A stretch of 64,000 bases of DNA from Penelope pileata (GCA_013396635.1 WBMW01000577.1:1423979-1487978), one strand, 5' to 3'. Shown: positions 50,601 to 62,666, counted from the first letter of the stretch. The notes: generated by a model not told the origin, from the letters alone. Numbers and translations: made by a program.

Positions 50601-53600
50601 AACTTCACAGTGTCCTTGCAGGAATTGCACATTGATGCAGACAGAATGCACTGGCATGGCATTCAGCAGAGAAAGAAAAGGGGGGCTATGGTGTTTTTCT
50701 TATTTAGGTTTTTTGTATGCATGATAGGTAGAGAGATGTGGAATAGCACAGTGAAGTTACAAACTGGCTTTTCAACTAAAACACATGCGCCTTTTTCTGA
50801 AGCTAGGAATATGCTGTAGGTAATAAACAGTAAAAGCACATTGGTGGTGTTTTAATTAGATGTAGCTGCAGGCTCTGCCTGCTCTGCTTGAGACTCTGAG
50901 GAGCTGTATTTCTCTCCTAATTTAATGTTGAACATTAAGGACAATGCACCTCTTTGTTCATGCAGTTTTCCAAAATATAGTTTATTCTGTAGTCTGCGGA
51001 TAAATTGCTTGTAGAAATCCCTAAATAAACGTGAAAAAATAATATTATTAAGCACCTTGCTTGGCTCTTTAGTATCCATTTCCTATATGTGGTGATGCTG
51101 GACAGGCTGTTTGCTTATGTGAGCTGTGTCTGAGTACTGCTTGCTTTACAAGCATCAGGATGTTTTCCAAAGCAACTCCTTAGCTGTGGAACCTTGGCTT
51201 AAAAGTGTGTTTCAGCAGTTCCAGAAAATGTTACTGAAGTACACTCTTTGTTCATGGCACTATATACACATACTATTTGAAAAAATGTCCCTACTTCAAA
51301 AAATAGTGCTTACTAGCCAACCTTAGTCCTGCCCGCCCCACGGTGCTTTCCAAAAGGCATCACAACAAAGACAGGAAAGAGATCCGGATTGCTCTTCAGG
51401 TTTACTGCCTTGACAGGTGAAGGGTCTCTGTCAGTGGCACGGTGTTCAAGTTATCCCTGAACTCCCTTTTTCCTTTTATTCCGTTGCTGTCACCAGCATG
51501 AAATCTGGACTTGTGTAACTCTTTTCTTTTTGGAATGTGAATAGGTTTTAGCCACACTAGAAGTAATTTTTACAAATTACTGGACTGCTACCCAACTTGT
51601 TTTCATTTGTCTTCATTATTATTTAGGTTTGCAGCTGGTTGCAGGAGTGCTTTTTTCATTCTTTACTGCTGTAAAATATCTGGGAACCATTAGCACCCCT
51701 TTTGTTGCACTGTACCACCAGTAGATCTACCATATCCTCTTGGTTTTATCTTTGTTGGGACAGAGAGATGCCACATAGAAGACAACTTTATCATCTGCAG
51801 CAGTTCTGAAACAGGTACCTCCTGTTTCTGACAACAGAGGAAATTTACAGGTTCCATCACAAAAAGTCTCCATCTCCCCCACCTCTGTGCAGCCAGGCAC
51901 CTAACTTGAGCGAGTTTGTTTCCAATCAGTGATTCAAATCAAGACCAACATGTACTCTTCAGAAAATAACTTAATTGCTGTTCATTCCACTATTTAAAAC
52001 TACCATTAAGTTGAGGGCTCCCATGAAATCCAGGAACAAATACTAATAAATACCACATATAAACAAATACTGTAGAAGTGCTCGTTAAGTTAGCCATTGT
52101 GTTTTAAAGCAGCTGCGTCCTCTGTAAACTAACAAACAGAAAGCTCATCCTCCAGAGACACAGGCAGATATGAACAGAGGTCCATATCTCTTCTCAGAAG
52201 CTGTGGTTGCAGCCTGCCGATACGTGGATGCGCGCAAATTCAGGTATTCAGCTGAGGAAGCAATGTGACGTACATATACTGTTTTCAGTAGTGATTTTGG
52301 ACCCCGGAGAATATTTTAGAACCTGATGCCTGTGGATTTCCCACTGAGTGCCATCCCTTTTTGGTGAATTTTAAGCCACTTGATCTGCTATTAACTTTTC
52401 TACAGCTGTAACTACAAATTAACTATGGGTAGTTACAGACTGTAAGGCATTACTGAGACTCTCAGCAAACCAGTTGTGTTACCAGGTGTGTTTATCTGCC
52501 TAAGCAGCAGCATAAGCATAGAGGTGGACACTGGCTCCTTTGCAGAAGCTGCAGAATTGCGATGCATTTCCCTATGATTCTCATATTCAGAAATGTGTAT
52601 TTTCATCTTTTTTGGGCTCCCAACTCTGCAGGGGGATTTTCTGAAGTGAACAGTGGCATACACTAATTGTGTCAGATTAACCTCAGATAACCATGCTAGA
52701 GGGTTTGGTCTCCCCAACCTGAGAAGAAAATTAGTTTCCTGTAGATTTTAACTCTTTGTAATTAAAATTTAAGCCCTAACTGATATATTATATATACCAG
52801 TATGTATTATATACACCAGTTATAATATTGTAAACATGAATTATTTCAAGATACGAAGCCCCACTAGAACCGCATCGCTGTGGAAGTGCTTATCATGGGA
52901 CTTGGAGCATTTGTTGAAGATGCTTGTTTTATTTCAGCAACTTAGAGATAACAACTGGCAAAGAGAAGTGAAGTCCAGAGCGAGGTACTGCTGGTTCTTC
53001 TGTCCTGTGGTTTCACAGTAGCTGAAGCCATTATGCCGCAACTTAGCAAAGCTTTTCAGGACACAGTGTGAGTAAGCAGTCTCGATGTGATGAACTTCTA
53101 TGTAAAAGCTGTTTCAGTACTGAAGAATTTTTCATTTTACACAATGATCTGAGTTAGTGTCCCATTCTTTCCATATTACTGCAGTGATCTGTTAAGCTGC
53201 CAGGGAGAGAGGGAACGTCTCTGTCTCGGTGATGGTGTGGCGGGCTGCTGCGAGCAGGCCTAGGTCTGGCATTTCCACAGGAGCTGTGGTGCTGCCAGGT
53301 CCCACTCCTAAGCCTGCGCTTCCAGAGTCCTGGACTGTTTCTGCCCAGTTCCCTGCCTTACCTCACCCACCCTTGCCCACAGACAGCCCACTGAGATCCC
53401 TCAGCCGAGGTCGGCAGCAGGGCCTGCCTGTGGAAGCATGTCCTCGCTGTGCCCTGCGAAAGGCCAAGTCCGTAGTGAGGAAACAAGTCGTTCTGTGGGT
53501 TGAGCAAAGATTTTGGTTCTTCTATTGAGATTCGTTGCTTTGCAGCTGTCAGTTCTGACTCGAAATCTCCATTCGTGAAGAGGTTCATGTGTCACTTAAT

Positions 53601-55959
53601 TTCTTCTTGTTGTGGTCCTAGGATTTACCCTGCAAGCAGCGTGTTCCAGCTAGAATTCGGTGTCACAATGAGATGTATATATTCATTAAGATAGCTCCTA
53701 AGGTCTCAGGTGAAGAATAACCTATTTAAGTAGGTTTGTTGGAAAATCTACAGCACACCTTAGATTAAAAATTCCAAGATTATGATGTGAAACACTTGAA
53801 TTTTAGTATCTGTGCCTTTCTAAGCAATATACCTCCCTAAAGACAGAGCAGGAACACACCGATTTGCCACCATTTTTTATAGTGGTTTGAAGCTTGGTAA
53901 TGAATTGTTATACCAGCAGAAGGGATGGTGCTTGCTGTTTTGTTGCATACCTGGCAAATTTGGGTTTGCAGTGAACGACGTCGGCTGTGGGCGGCCTGTC
54001 TGGCCATCAGGGTGTTGGCAGTGGTGTGTGTCACTGTTGGAGGTCTGTGGTACATGGCCCTTGTCACCAAGTTTGCTTGGTTTCTTCAGTAAAGAAAATG
54101 CTGTATCCTTTTTCCTTCCATCTCTTTCAGAAATGTGAATGGGATTCATCTTGCCAGTCTCTAAAATTCACACTGAAACGTTGGGTCTTTAGCTAAGGCC
54201 AGTAAACCTTCTGGAATGAGTGAAGGGAGATCTCTCGTAGCATGGTATCCGTTGAGTCCCAGATCAGGCGTCTCCAGAGAGTATTCCATTCTGCTTATTT
54301 TAGAAACATGCCTCTTCCTGCTTCTTTTATAAACAGGCTGGGGGTGGGAGCCAGCCCTGCGAGCATGGGTCCAGCACACAGCTGCAGGCTGTGCCTGCAG
54401 AGACGTGCCCTGGTTTTTCCCAAGTTTCCTACCTTCCCTTCTTGTAGAAAGGATCAGTTCTGTACAGCATTTCTGCATCAAACTTCAAACCCATGAACAC
54501 ACCCGACGTGCAGAGGTGTCAGTCTTCAGAAAGTGCGAACACGAGTCCAAAAGTGCGAGTTGCTTATTCATTTCTAGGTCTGTAAGTTTAGAGTGGTCTG
54601 TGGGGATGTGGGTAAGTAGGCTGTGTGGTTATTGCCTCAAAACGGTGGCTTCTGCACAACAACTTGGCTCTTGCCGGATATCTGACCTTAAGACACTTCC
54701 CCCGTGTTCTGAAGCGTGGCCACGCGTTTCAGTATGAAGCTTCACAGCAAGGCACGAGTCAGTGCACCACAGAGGCAGATGCCCCAGAGATTTTTCCTAT
54801 GTTCGACAATGGATGCTGGAGCCAGGGGTGGGGGAAGGAGCTGCTTGACAGCATGGATCAATGCTGCAGTGGCTGAGCAGCTCAGCTGTCGATACTTGAT
54901 TTCAAAGGAATTAATGCTTCCACAACCTTCACCTTTTTTTTTTCCTGATCCCCACTTGCCCAGTTAATTTTCAACACAGATGCTGTTGTAGAGCTTCAAC
55001 AGGCTCTAGTACTGTGGAGGAGGAAATTTAATTTCTAAATATATGATGATGAGCAGAATACAAAGGTGCTGATACTTGATTTGCAAATTCAAAATTAGCC
55101 TCACTACGGAGAAGTAATCCTTCTTTTCTCCCATTGCAACTTGATGAGTCTCTTATTTCAAATTAGAAGCGTCAGAAATTTCCATAAAAGCTGTTTTCTG
55201 TAATGAAAAAAGTCTATTCAAGTGACAGTGTTTGATGAGGCAGCTAGTGAAAAATCTTGGAAAGCAACAAGTTAAAGCATTCAAGGTTATGTCCATGTTT
55301 GTCTTCCTAAAATATTTAACAAAAATGGGTTATGGTTAGCAAACATACAGAAGTACTCTTAACATCACTTTTCCAGCACAGCATTTGCAGCCTATTGAAG
55401 GGGCTGCAGCTGGTGATGTAGCTGTTAGACTGAGAGATGTCAGTTCCTGGCAAGCTTACCTTTTGAATGCTGTGAGCTGCTTTTTTCAGGGGAAAAAATC
55501 ACTTTTTCAAGGATTCTGGGATATTTTTCAAGGACTTAGTTAAAAAGGGAATGACGAGCGTAATGCGACAATATGAAAATGTTGCGCAAAATGCCTTTTT
55601 TTGTTTTTCTCCTAACAATGGGTTATTTTCTGTTGCCACGTTCTGCGGTTGAACACCGACACGGGATTTAGTTCCCACTCCACCATGGGTTTCCAAAGGC
55701 TCCTTTTAGCTGTCTGGTGTATCTGGGCAGTGTTCATTTTGTTTTATTCCCTTCACACACAAACCTGCAGTGCAGCAGTGTCGGGGACCACCTGGTGAGT
55801 TGCGGGGCAGACGCATTTGACATCGGCGTGCCCAGGTTGCTCCCACTGCTCACGTGAATCCCAGCTGCAGCCAAATCAGCAGATCCGTGTGGAGGTTGCT
55901 CAGAGCCTGGGCAGATGGAAAAGCTGTTAAGTGGTGGAGATGAAGGAAGTGAGCCTGCA

Positions 55960-56060
55960 CGGGAGGGCGGGCGGCTCGCTGCACGGAGGCACCGCCGCAG
56001 CCTTATATGGGAAAGGACGTTTTCCTTGTTAACGTTACGGGGAGTCGCTGCCCAGAGCTG
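55960..56060 (+). promoter_or_regulatory. ITGB1: Intronic CpG-rich element with GC boxes and a CArG box
   Basis: Two overlapping GC boxes (GGGCGGGCGG, 55965-55974) are followed by a CpG-rich stretch and by CCTTATATGG at 56001-56010, an exact match to the SRF-binding CArG consensus CC(A/T)6GG. The element is about 2.3 kb upstream of the first visible coding exon. It could be an intronic enhancer or a second promoter for ITGB1; neither can be settled from sequence. Confidence 0.45.
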
Positions 56061-58366
56061 CATTCATCACGCAGATGCATTTCCACAGGAACGTTTCTTT
56101 TCCAAATTGTCTTAGTCATACTTTTAGCACTGTGTCACATCTTTGCTGGCTTATTTATATAGTCTGCATGGGCTTGCTGTGCATCCACTGCTGGTCTGCC
56201 CTAAAAAGGTGAACTGTTTATGATTTTGGCCAACAGAAAAGACAGTGCTAAACTCATGCCAACAGCTTTGGGTTTTTGTTTTTTTCTTACTGAAAAGACC
56301 CTCCCCGTTCTGGGCTGTGCTTAAAGCAAAACTGCAGGAGCAACACATCCCTTCGTTTGGGGGAACTGAGGTTTGCTGAACACTGTGTACCATCCATGAA
56401 ACCAGGCAAGGAGGAACCCAGAACCTCAGCAAAGCAGTAGGGCCTTCCCCTTTAGGCTTCTGCTCTGGTGGGTGTGCTCCTGTTCCCTACAACTGCTTCC
56501 CCTGTTGACCTCCATTCAGGACCTTCCACTTTCTGCCTGCCTGCAGCTACTGGGTCACACTTCCCCTCCCATCCAGGTTTGCAGTTGTACCCGTTTGATT
56601 TAGAGGGGGATTGCCTGCAGAGCAATTTAATAACCAGTGTTTGTGAACTGCACATCTTGAGAATGAAGGATGCAGTGGTGGGCAGAGGGAGAAATCAGAG
56701 CTAGACGTGCAATGAATGATGCTCAAAAGTTAAGTCAGGTGGAATTCACACTTCAGTTTTTCTGTTTTGTTGCTTGCTTGTTTGTTTATTTTTTATATTA
56801 CCAAAAATTTCTTCCATGCCTATGCATGACACCCAGTAAAGTTATTCCACACCAAATTCTCTCAGTTCTCCAACGTCCAAACTTCCCCAGCCCTCTGGCT
56901 GCAGCATCCACTGAAGACAAAAGTGGGCCAAAATGATTTGTCAGAAAAATATGAAACATCTAATATTGTTGTTGGATACAATTTGTTAGCAAAGGGCTGG
57001 CTTCTGCTTGAAACCTTGTCCACCAGATGTCAGAGCAGCTGTCCCATTGGAGTTCTGGATGTGCAAAGTAGCGGTTATGAATGGCCCTCAGTCACTGTGC
57101 AAAAACCCAAACTCAACTGCTGTGCCACTTCAAGCATCATTCTCTTCTCTGCTAATTCACATGAATAATGGTATGTCTTCCAGAAAATGGCAGGTTCATT
57201 GTAGAAGACTGCCAAATTGCCTTTTCCTTGGCTAAATTGCAAGAGAGCTTTTAGAACAAAAACTTGTCATGAATTTTGATAATTTTAGGATGCCTGGAAG
57301 GGCCACAGTTAGCAGTAACCTTTTAGGACTACAAAGGAAATTGGCAGCCAGGGTCCAAATTCTCGTTATTACAATGAGTTAAAGAGAAATAGAATTTAAA
57401 ATAATACCAAAATTTCAAATATGTATAAAAGCTGTGAAAACTGACCCTACCCTTGGAACAGAAGAAAATTTAGAGAAAAAAAAGATATGTTTGAAGCAGA
57501 TTAAATTTTAGTCCATAGTCCTAGCTCTGGAATAAGTCTCTACAATGATTACTGAAAATTACAGTTCAGTGACCTTAAGTTGTGGTTCATAAGCATTCAA
57601 CTCTTGTCTCACAAAGCATATAGATTGTATAGTTTGCATGTATTCATTGCTTCTGGCAGGTTTTCATTAAGGTTTGTAGCTTTCGGAAAAGGGTGAAGTG
57701 TGTTTTCATTAATAAGAAAGTTACCCATTAATTCTCTCCTGTCTAAAATGAAAAAAAAACAGCTGAGTGTATATCAAGGAAGCTTTAGGTAATGTATTTT
57801 GACAGGAAATTTCTAGTTTGGACTATAAGGTGCCAAGCCAGGCTGTAAAATGCCCTTTGAAGATTCCTAGGAAAAGATGTGGGAAAGGGCCTTGAAGATT
57901 TTCCTGCTTTAAAGCAGAGACTTTACTAGAGAAGTTCCACTTCTCTCTCCCGTTTCTTTGGTATCTTTATTTTGAAGTCTCTCTCTGATAACATACAGAA
58001 CATGAAGTATTTTTAGATAGGGTGCTAGTAGGCTGGGGAGGTTGGTTTTGGTTTTTGCCCTGACTTTGTCCAAATTCCTCATAGCTTGATAGCTTACCTA
58101 ACAAGAGTATTTCAAAAGAGTTTAAGAAGCAGCTTCCCTGTTTAACATCTTATAAATGCAGAGTTTGGTCCACAAACATGGCTGTATTAGGTGAAAGCAC
58201 ATCTGCCTGTCCAGCTGCTGTGGACAAGAACGTCTGAGTTGCCTATGCTCTGTTCCCAGTCCCCAGCAGGAGAGGCATAGCTGTGTGTGTATATTTTCAT
58301 GCAATGTATTTCTGCTTACTGGTCACAAGAAATCACACAGTCTGGTCTCCTGGTTTTGTGTTTCAG

Positions 58367-58436
58367 ACTAATTTAAAGTTGCTCACGTGGGCTGGCATCC
58401 TCTGTTGCTTGATATGGAGTGGATTTGCTCAGCAAG
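58367..58436 (+). CDS. ITGB1: Integrin beta-1, first visible coding exon (signal peptide)
   Basis: This 70-nt exon follows a pyrimidine-rich tract ending in CAG and is followed by GTAAGT. It encodes 23 codons plus one base (phase 1 donor), reading TNLKLLTWAGILCCLIWSG then FAQQ. The hydrophobic core LLTWAGILCCLIWSG is a typical signal-peptide h-region, with likely signal peptidase cleavage after the Ala of GFA. There is no ATG inside the exon. The chicken protein, as I remember it, starts with three residues before this Thr, so the initiator probably sits in an upstream exon with a phase 0 junction. The frame stays open upstream to an ATG at 58283, but that would need an unspliced intron. Gene and frame are certain from the downstream exons; the exact N-terminus is unknown. 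Confidence 0.93.
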
Positions 58437-58669
58437 GTAAGTCACTTGGCTTCACTGCACTACTTTAATGTTGCTTGAAAACTACATAAATGTAGCAGTT
58501 AGTTGTGATGATAAGTGTATCAGTTAGGTGAGTTCCAATAGCAGTATGTCACTCGTGTCTCTTATTAATAACCTGTCCGTAGTTAGTTTAGGGGCCAGTA
58601 TGAATCAAACTGAAATTATATTACTGCCAGCACTTCTTCATAAGTGAAGTGACCTGTGTTCTTCCATAG
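58437..58669 (+). other. ITGB1: ITGB1 intron between the signal-peptide and PSI exons
   Basis: This 233-nt intron starts with gtaagt and ends with ccatag. It interrupts a Gly codon after its first base. Nothing else is recognised in it. Confidence 0.92.
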
Positions 58670-58755
58670 GTGGAAGTGACTGCATAAAAGCTAATGCAAA
58701 ATCATGTGGGGAATGTATACAAGCAGGACCAAACTGTGGTTGGTGTAAAAAAACA
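58670..58755 (+). CDS. ITGB1: Integrin beta-1, exon encoding start of the PSI domain
   Basis: This 86-nt exon lies between an acceptor (ccatag) and a donor (gtaagt). It completes the split Gly codon from the previous exon and ends on a codon boundary after KKT. It encodes the start of the mature extracellular chain and most of the cysteine-rich PSI (plexin-semaphorin-integrin) domain, recognisable by its cysteine spacing in SDCIKANAKSCGECI and by the CGWC motif. The PSI domain forms the disulphide-linked knee of the integrin leg and pairs with a distant cysteine in the EGF region to restrain activation. The preceding intron is only 233 nt. The motif and the continuation across the splice leave little doubt about the assignment. 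Confidence 0.95.
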
Positions 58756-60326
58756 GTAAGTATTGCACAATCCCTTTAATGATTTGTTTGCTTTTTGCTT
58801 GGTTTCAAATTTAAGTAAATACTTTACGTGTATAGAAACGTCTGTTTCCATCAGTAATAGTTTCCTGTTGCTCTTCAATTTGATCCCTGTTTGTACTTAA
58901 AAATTCAGTACCGTGATTTTCCTGATGTCCTGCTTTGAGGAGATCTTTTCACAATGTGTTTACTTTTCCTTTTCTAAATGTTGAGTGTATAAAGACCCTA
59001 CAGGCATCTCACAGCTATTTAAAATCATTCCTGCATGGAGTCTGTCGGGATATATTTAAATATATTCTTTCAGTGACATTGGAGTAAGAGGTAAATTTAG
59101 ACATAGGTGGAGTGGAGGAAGAGAGCTAGCTAGGGTTTGCTTTTGAAAAGAAGACATTTGTGTTCAAGTCTGTTGGTAGACTTGGAGGTGGGAGACTGGT
59201 TTGTGAGAGTGGCTTTTTCGTTTTAGTGTGAAGATTAAAAAGAATGTTTGCTTGTGTAATTAAAAATTAAATTCAGGAAGTACAAAATCTTAAATGATGT
59301 GCTGTATCTGCTAACGTTCAGTATGTGGTGAAGTGTATGTTCAAGTTTAGAAACAGGTTTTCTGGAGCTCTTTATGGGTTTGTTGAAGGCAATTGGGAAA
59401 CTTTCTTGTTTCCCACTAGAAGATGATACTGTGTTTTACTCCCATGCGGTGCATACTTAACTGTCCCTCAAATTGGTTTGTAAGCGTTAAACCTTTCTAG
59501 TAAACTGGCTTCACTTGAAAATTTGGCCTTGAGCTGTCAGATGTATTGAGCGTCTTAGTCAGCTTCTCATCAAGAACTGACAAGCTTGAAGATATATTTA
59601 TTTATATTTGAGGAGAAGGAAAAATCAGAATTACCAAGTTCCTCAGTTAGAATCCTTATTTATTCATATTTCAGTATAGAGCTTTTCCGTATGTTTGAGG
59701 TAATGGTAATTTGTGTTCCGAGCAAGGTTGGGTGGGGTTGGGTTTGGTTTGGTTTGGAGTTTTTTGTTGCTTTTTTTTGCTAACGGATCTTGCTTTTGGA
59801 CTGGAGTTCCTCAAAATAAAAGAATTATTGTCTGTCTTTCCCCCGCTCTGTCAGCATATTGCCATTATTCTGTTGTGGAGCACAGAGATACTCTTATGTA
59901 ATCACTAATTAAAGCCCTTCCAAAAAAAGTTAAAAGGGAGAGTACAAGGGAGAGTAATTGGAAAGTAGGCTGCACAAGTAAATTCACTTAATTGTCAGCT
60001 GCATGAAGATGTGAGCTTTTCCCATCTGCTGTAACTTCTAGAGTAGCTGATCTAGAAGGATGCCCTGCTTCTGTCAGAGATGACTTTGGATGTGTATCCT
60101 TTTTCTTTCATCTTGCTTACATCTTATACAGAGATTAGTGTACATAGATGCAACTGGATTAAACTATGGCCACTGGTACATTGAGGAAAATGTAACATAT
60201 TTCAAAACTATGTGCTTTAATGTTTTTTTTTAAGAATTGAGTCATTGTAAAAAGTGTTGTTGTGTGTAGAGTGTAAAAAATTGCAGAGAGCTCTAAATTT
60301 AATGCTTGTTTGCCTGTGTTTTGTAG
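58756..60326 (+). other. ITGB1: ITGB1 intron inside the PSI domain
   Basis: This 1571-nt phase 0 intron begins gtaagt and ends tttgtag. It is T-rich and holds one G/T-rich low-complexity tract at 59725-59757. No repeat element or additional exon was recognised. Confidence 0.92.
59725..59757 (+). other. G/T-rich tract with quadruplex potential in an ITGB1 intron
   Basis: The segment consists of GGTT and GGGTT-type units: three runs of at least three G followed by three GG pairs separated by TTT. It resembles degenerate telomere-like repeats but is short and imperfect. Confidence 0.5.
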
Positions 60327-60549
60327 GACTTCTTGCAAGAAGGAGAACCAACATCAGCTCGATGTGATGACTTGGCAGCACTGAAGAGTAAAGGCTGTCC
60401 TGTGGAAGATATAGAAAACCCCAGAGGTGACAAACACGTGCTTGAAGACAGAGAAGTAACAAACCGTAAGATAGGTGCTGCAGAGAAGCTGAAACCAGAG
60501 GCCATTACACAGATCCAGCCACAGAAACTAGTACTGAAACTCAGAGTTG
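60327..60549 (+). CDS. ITGB1: Integrin beta-1, exon encoding end of PSI and start of hybrid domain
   Basis: This 223-nt exon begins in phase 0 at DFLQEGEPTSARCDDL and ends after KLVLKLRV with one base of a split Gly codon; the acceptor is ttttgtag and the donor gtaagg. It carries the last PSI cysteines (ARCDD and KGCP), the NPRG segment and then the first beta strands of the hybrid domain (ITQIQPQKLVLKLRV). The stretch between NPRG and EKLKPE is hydrophilic and is the least conserved part compared with the human protein as I recall it, while the flanks match closely. An Asn-Arg-Lys at VTNRK lacks the Ser/Thr needed for N-glycosylation. The hybrid domain transmits the swing-out motion that opens the ligand-binding headpiece. 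Confidence 0.95.
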
Positions 60550-62495
60550 GTAAGGACAGTTTCATTCTAGTTTTTATATGACTTTTCAGTCACCACCACA
60601 ACTGCATCTTGTGTTTTGAGTGTATTACCATTTTGTTTCAGGAACTACTTTTGCTCAGATAATCTGATTAATAACAGAACTATTCGGGTTAACCCCAGGT
60701 GTTCAGCTACTTCATATATGGACAGATTTTTCTAAAAGATTAGACACAGTTTTTTATCACTTGTTCCCAATATAACTTCTGAGAAAACAGATACAGCTCA
60801 TAAGTGTGTCAGCATGGTTCAGTAGATGTATCGGAAAGATTAAATCGTTTTGTTTTCAGTATTTTGCAGTTGATTTTCTGCAGTGCGGCTTCTTGGAATG
60901 AAAGTAGAGGAGCATGCAAAAACCTAGAGAAGTTATGAAAGCACTTCCTATTCCTTGAAGTATTCCTGCTGCCCAAAGTCTGTGTGGCTGTCCTGAGTGG
61001 TTTTAGAGTATGCAGCAAGATTTTCAGTTTGCTATATCAGATAGGTTCCAGAATCTAAAGAAGTGGACACAGGGCTGTATTATTAAAAACAAAGCAATGG
61101 TGTACAATTTCAAATGCATAAAGAGAAATTTGATTCAAATGGGGAGCAGGAAACAAGTCCAGTAGTTCACACAGTGCTTGAGCATAGTGGAGACTGTTCT
61201 TAAGGAGAGTTCCCAGGTGCAGTAAAGGTGTCCGAAAAACGCCGTGTATTTATCTGGAGTAAGAGCCTATACATGGAATCAGCTGCGTGCTGGGGACTGC
61301 CTTAATAAATGCAAGATGACCTGAAGCTGCTTAGCACAGTGAGGAGAGGGAAGGAAAAGAGTGGAATTGAAGTCTTTTTGTAATTTTGGTGTTACCTCCT
61401 GTTAGTTACCTCTATTTAGACCCTTTCAGCTTCAAGAGGCTAAATAATAATTGTCACTCTGCTGACAAGGGTTCGTTCAGCACAATATACAAGGGGCCTG
61501 GGCAACCAAAACCTAATGACCCAGAAGATCAGTGCTCAGTTTATGGGCACTGCTCATGGTCACAAGGTCTCTGATTAGGGACTGTGTGCATACGGGGGGG
61601 GGGGGTTGATTGCTTTATGTGCAGCCTCTTTCAAACAGTAGCTCAAAAAAAATCTAAATTTTCTGTTTTGTTCTGTTTTTTAGTAGAAAATGCTGCAGAG
61701 CTGCCAGATCCATATGCTTATTCCTTTTACCCTTCTAATTTTCTTCATATTAAGCAAATATTTGCTAATTAGTTAGCAGACTTAATCAGTGGCAGTATCA
61801 CTATTTAACTTTAGTGACTGAAGGGTGGAGTGGAAAAGAAGACTTTCAATTCCATTCCTTATTTCATATGCAGTAGATAAGAGAATTCTTTTCCATTTAA
61901 CTTGGGGGTAATTCTTCTGCACTGTTTTTCAACATCAGAGCGAGACACATGCTTCTGTTGGCAAAGGTCAGGGTCTGGGCTGACAATTGCAACAGACAGT
62001 AACTAATTATCTCGCTGCTATTTCTGTGCTCTCAGCCTATACTTGATGCAAAGTAACTCAAAATATTCTGTCTAGAACGGATTTTTCTTTTATAAACCTA
62101 TTTAAACAGTGTTTTTCCTGAACTAAACCCTTAGAATTCCTGCAGTCATCTTGGAGGCAAATAGATATGGAAGATGTGTGCTATTAGATCTTACAGGAAC
62201 CTTGTTAAAATCATTGCAAGCTTCAAGGTTTACTGTTGCAGGAGCTAAGAGGCTTGATTTTGACAGGCTAGTATTTTCTGTGGGGAGATAAAATGAATTT
62301 GAGCATCCATAAGAAATACTATGAATTTTTTTCATTGTAATTTAATGTTAATCATTTCAGTTAACAGGAAAAACCATTAATTAGCTCAAAACCTCCATTG
62401 ATCTCAAAGACTTTACTTTAAAAGGCATTTTTCTTGCCAGTGCAGTTATTGTGGAATTGTTAATGGCTTCTGTTGTTGTTTAATCTCTGAAACAG
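60550..62495 (+). other. ITGB1: ITGB1 intron between hybrid and beta-I exons
   Basis: This 1946-nt phase 1 intron begins gtaagg and ends aacag. It contains a run of twelve G at 61594-61605 and otherwise no recognised element. Confidence 0.92.
61594..61605. repeat. Homopolymer G12 in an ITGB1 intron
   Basis: Twelve consecutive G between 'catac' and 'ttgattgc'. Runs of G this long are rare and are prone to length error and to structure on the RNA, since the G-rich strand is the transcribed pre-mRNA. Confidence 0.85.
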
Positions 62496-62666
62496 GGGAA
62501 CCACAAACATTTTCGTTAAAATTTAAGAGAGCTGAAGATTACCCCATTGACCTGTATTATCTTATGGACCTCTCCTATTCTATGAAAGATGATTTAGAGA
62601 ATGTGAAGAGTCTTGGAACAGCTCTGATGCGTGAAATGGAAAAAATAACCTCAGATTTTCGAATTG
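62496..62666 (+). CDS. ITGB1: Integrin beta-1, exon with MIDAS motif of the beta-I domain
   Basis: This 171-nt exon (acceptor aacag, donor gtaaga) starts by completing a Gly codon and reads GEPQTFSLKFKRAEDYPIDL onward to TSDFRI. It marks the hybrid to beta-I transition. The DLSYS signature at 62567-62581 is the DxSxS metal-ion-dependent adhesion site, whose Asp and two Ser side chains coordinate the Mg2+ that binds the acidic residue of ligands such as RGD. The KDD two residues further on supplies the adjacent-MIDAS aspartates. All of these residues are intact, so the exon looks functional. It is separated from the next exon by only 277 nt of intron. Confidence 0.96.

Larger units (their letters stand above)
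40861..58366 (+). other. ITGB1: Presumptive ITGB1 intron 1
   Basis: About 17.5 kb of sequence without a recognisable coding exon lies between the CpG-rich flank and the first visible ITGB1 coding exon. It contains two minus-strand CR1 fragments (42397-42485 and 46044-46217), an older CR1-like remnant (41840-42260), long homopolymers at 43092 and 46927, a potential G-quadruplex at 41246, a CpG cluster around 49000-49120 and a small CpG-rich element with GC boxes and a CArG box at 55960-56060. Short open frames are numerous but none resembles a known protein. An untranslated or very short coding exon of ITGB1 could be hidden here. Confidence 0.65.

Noticed and set aside
57020..57033. CTCF-like CCACCAGATGTCAG in intron 1
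   Set aside because: A near-invariant G of the core is replaced by T, which should reduce binding strongly.
58283..58366. ATG at 58283 as the ITGB1 initiator
   Set aside because: It is in frame, but the added residues do not form a better signal peptide and the reading passes through a strong polypyrimidine tract and CAG acceptor. An unspliced start is unlikely.
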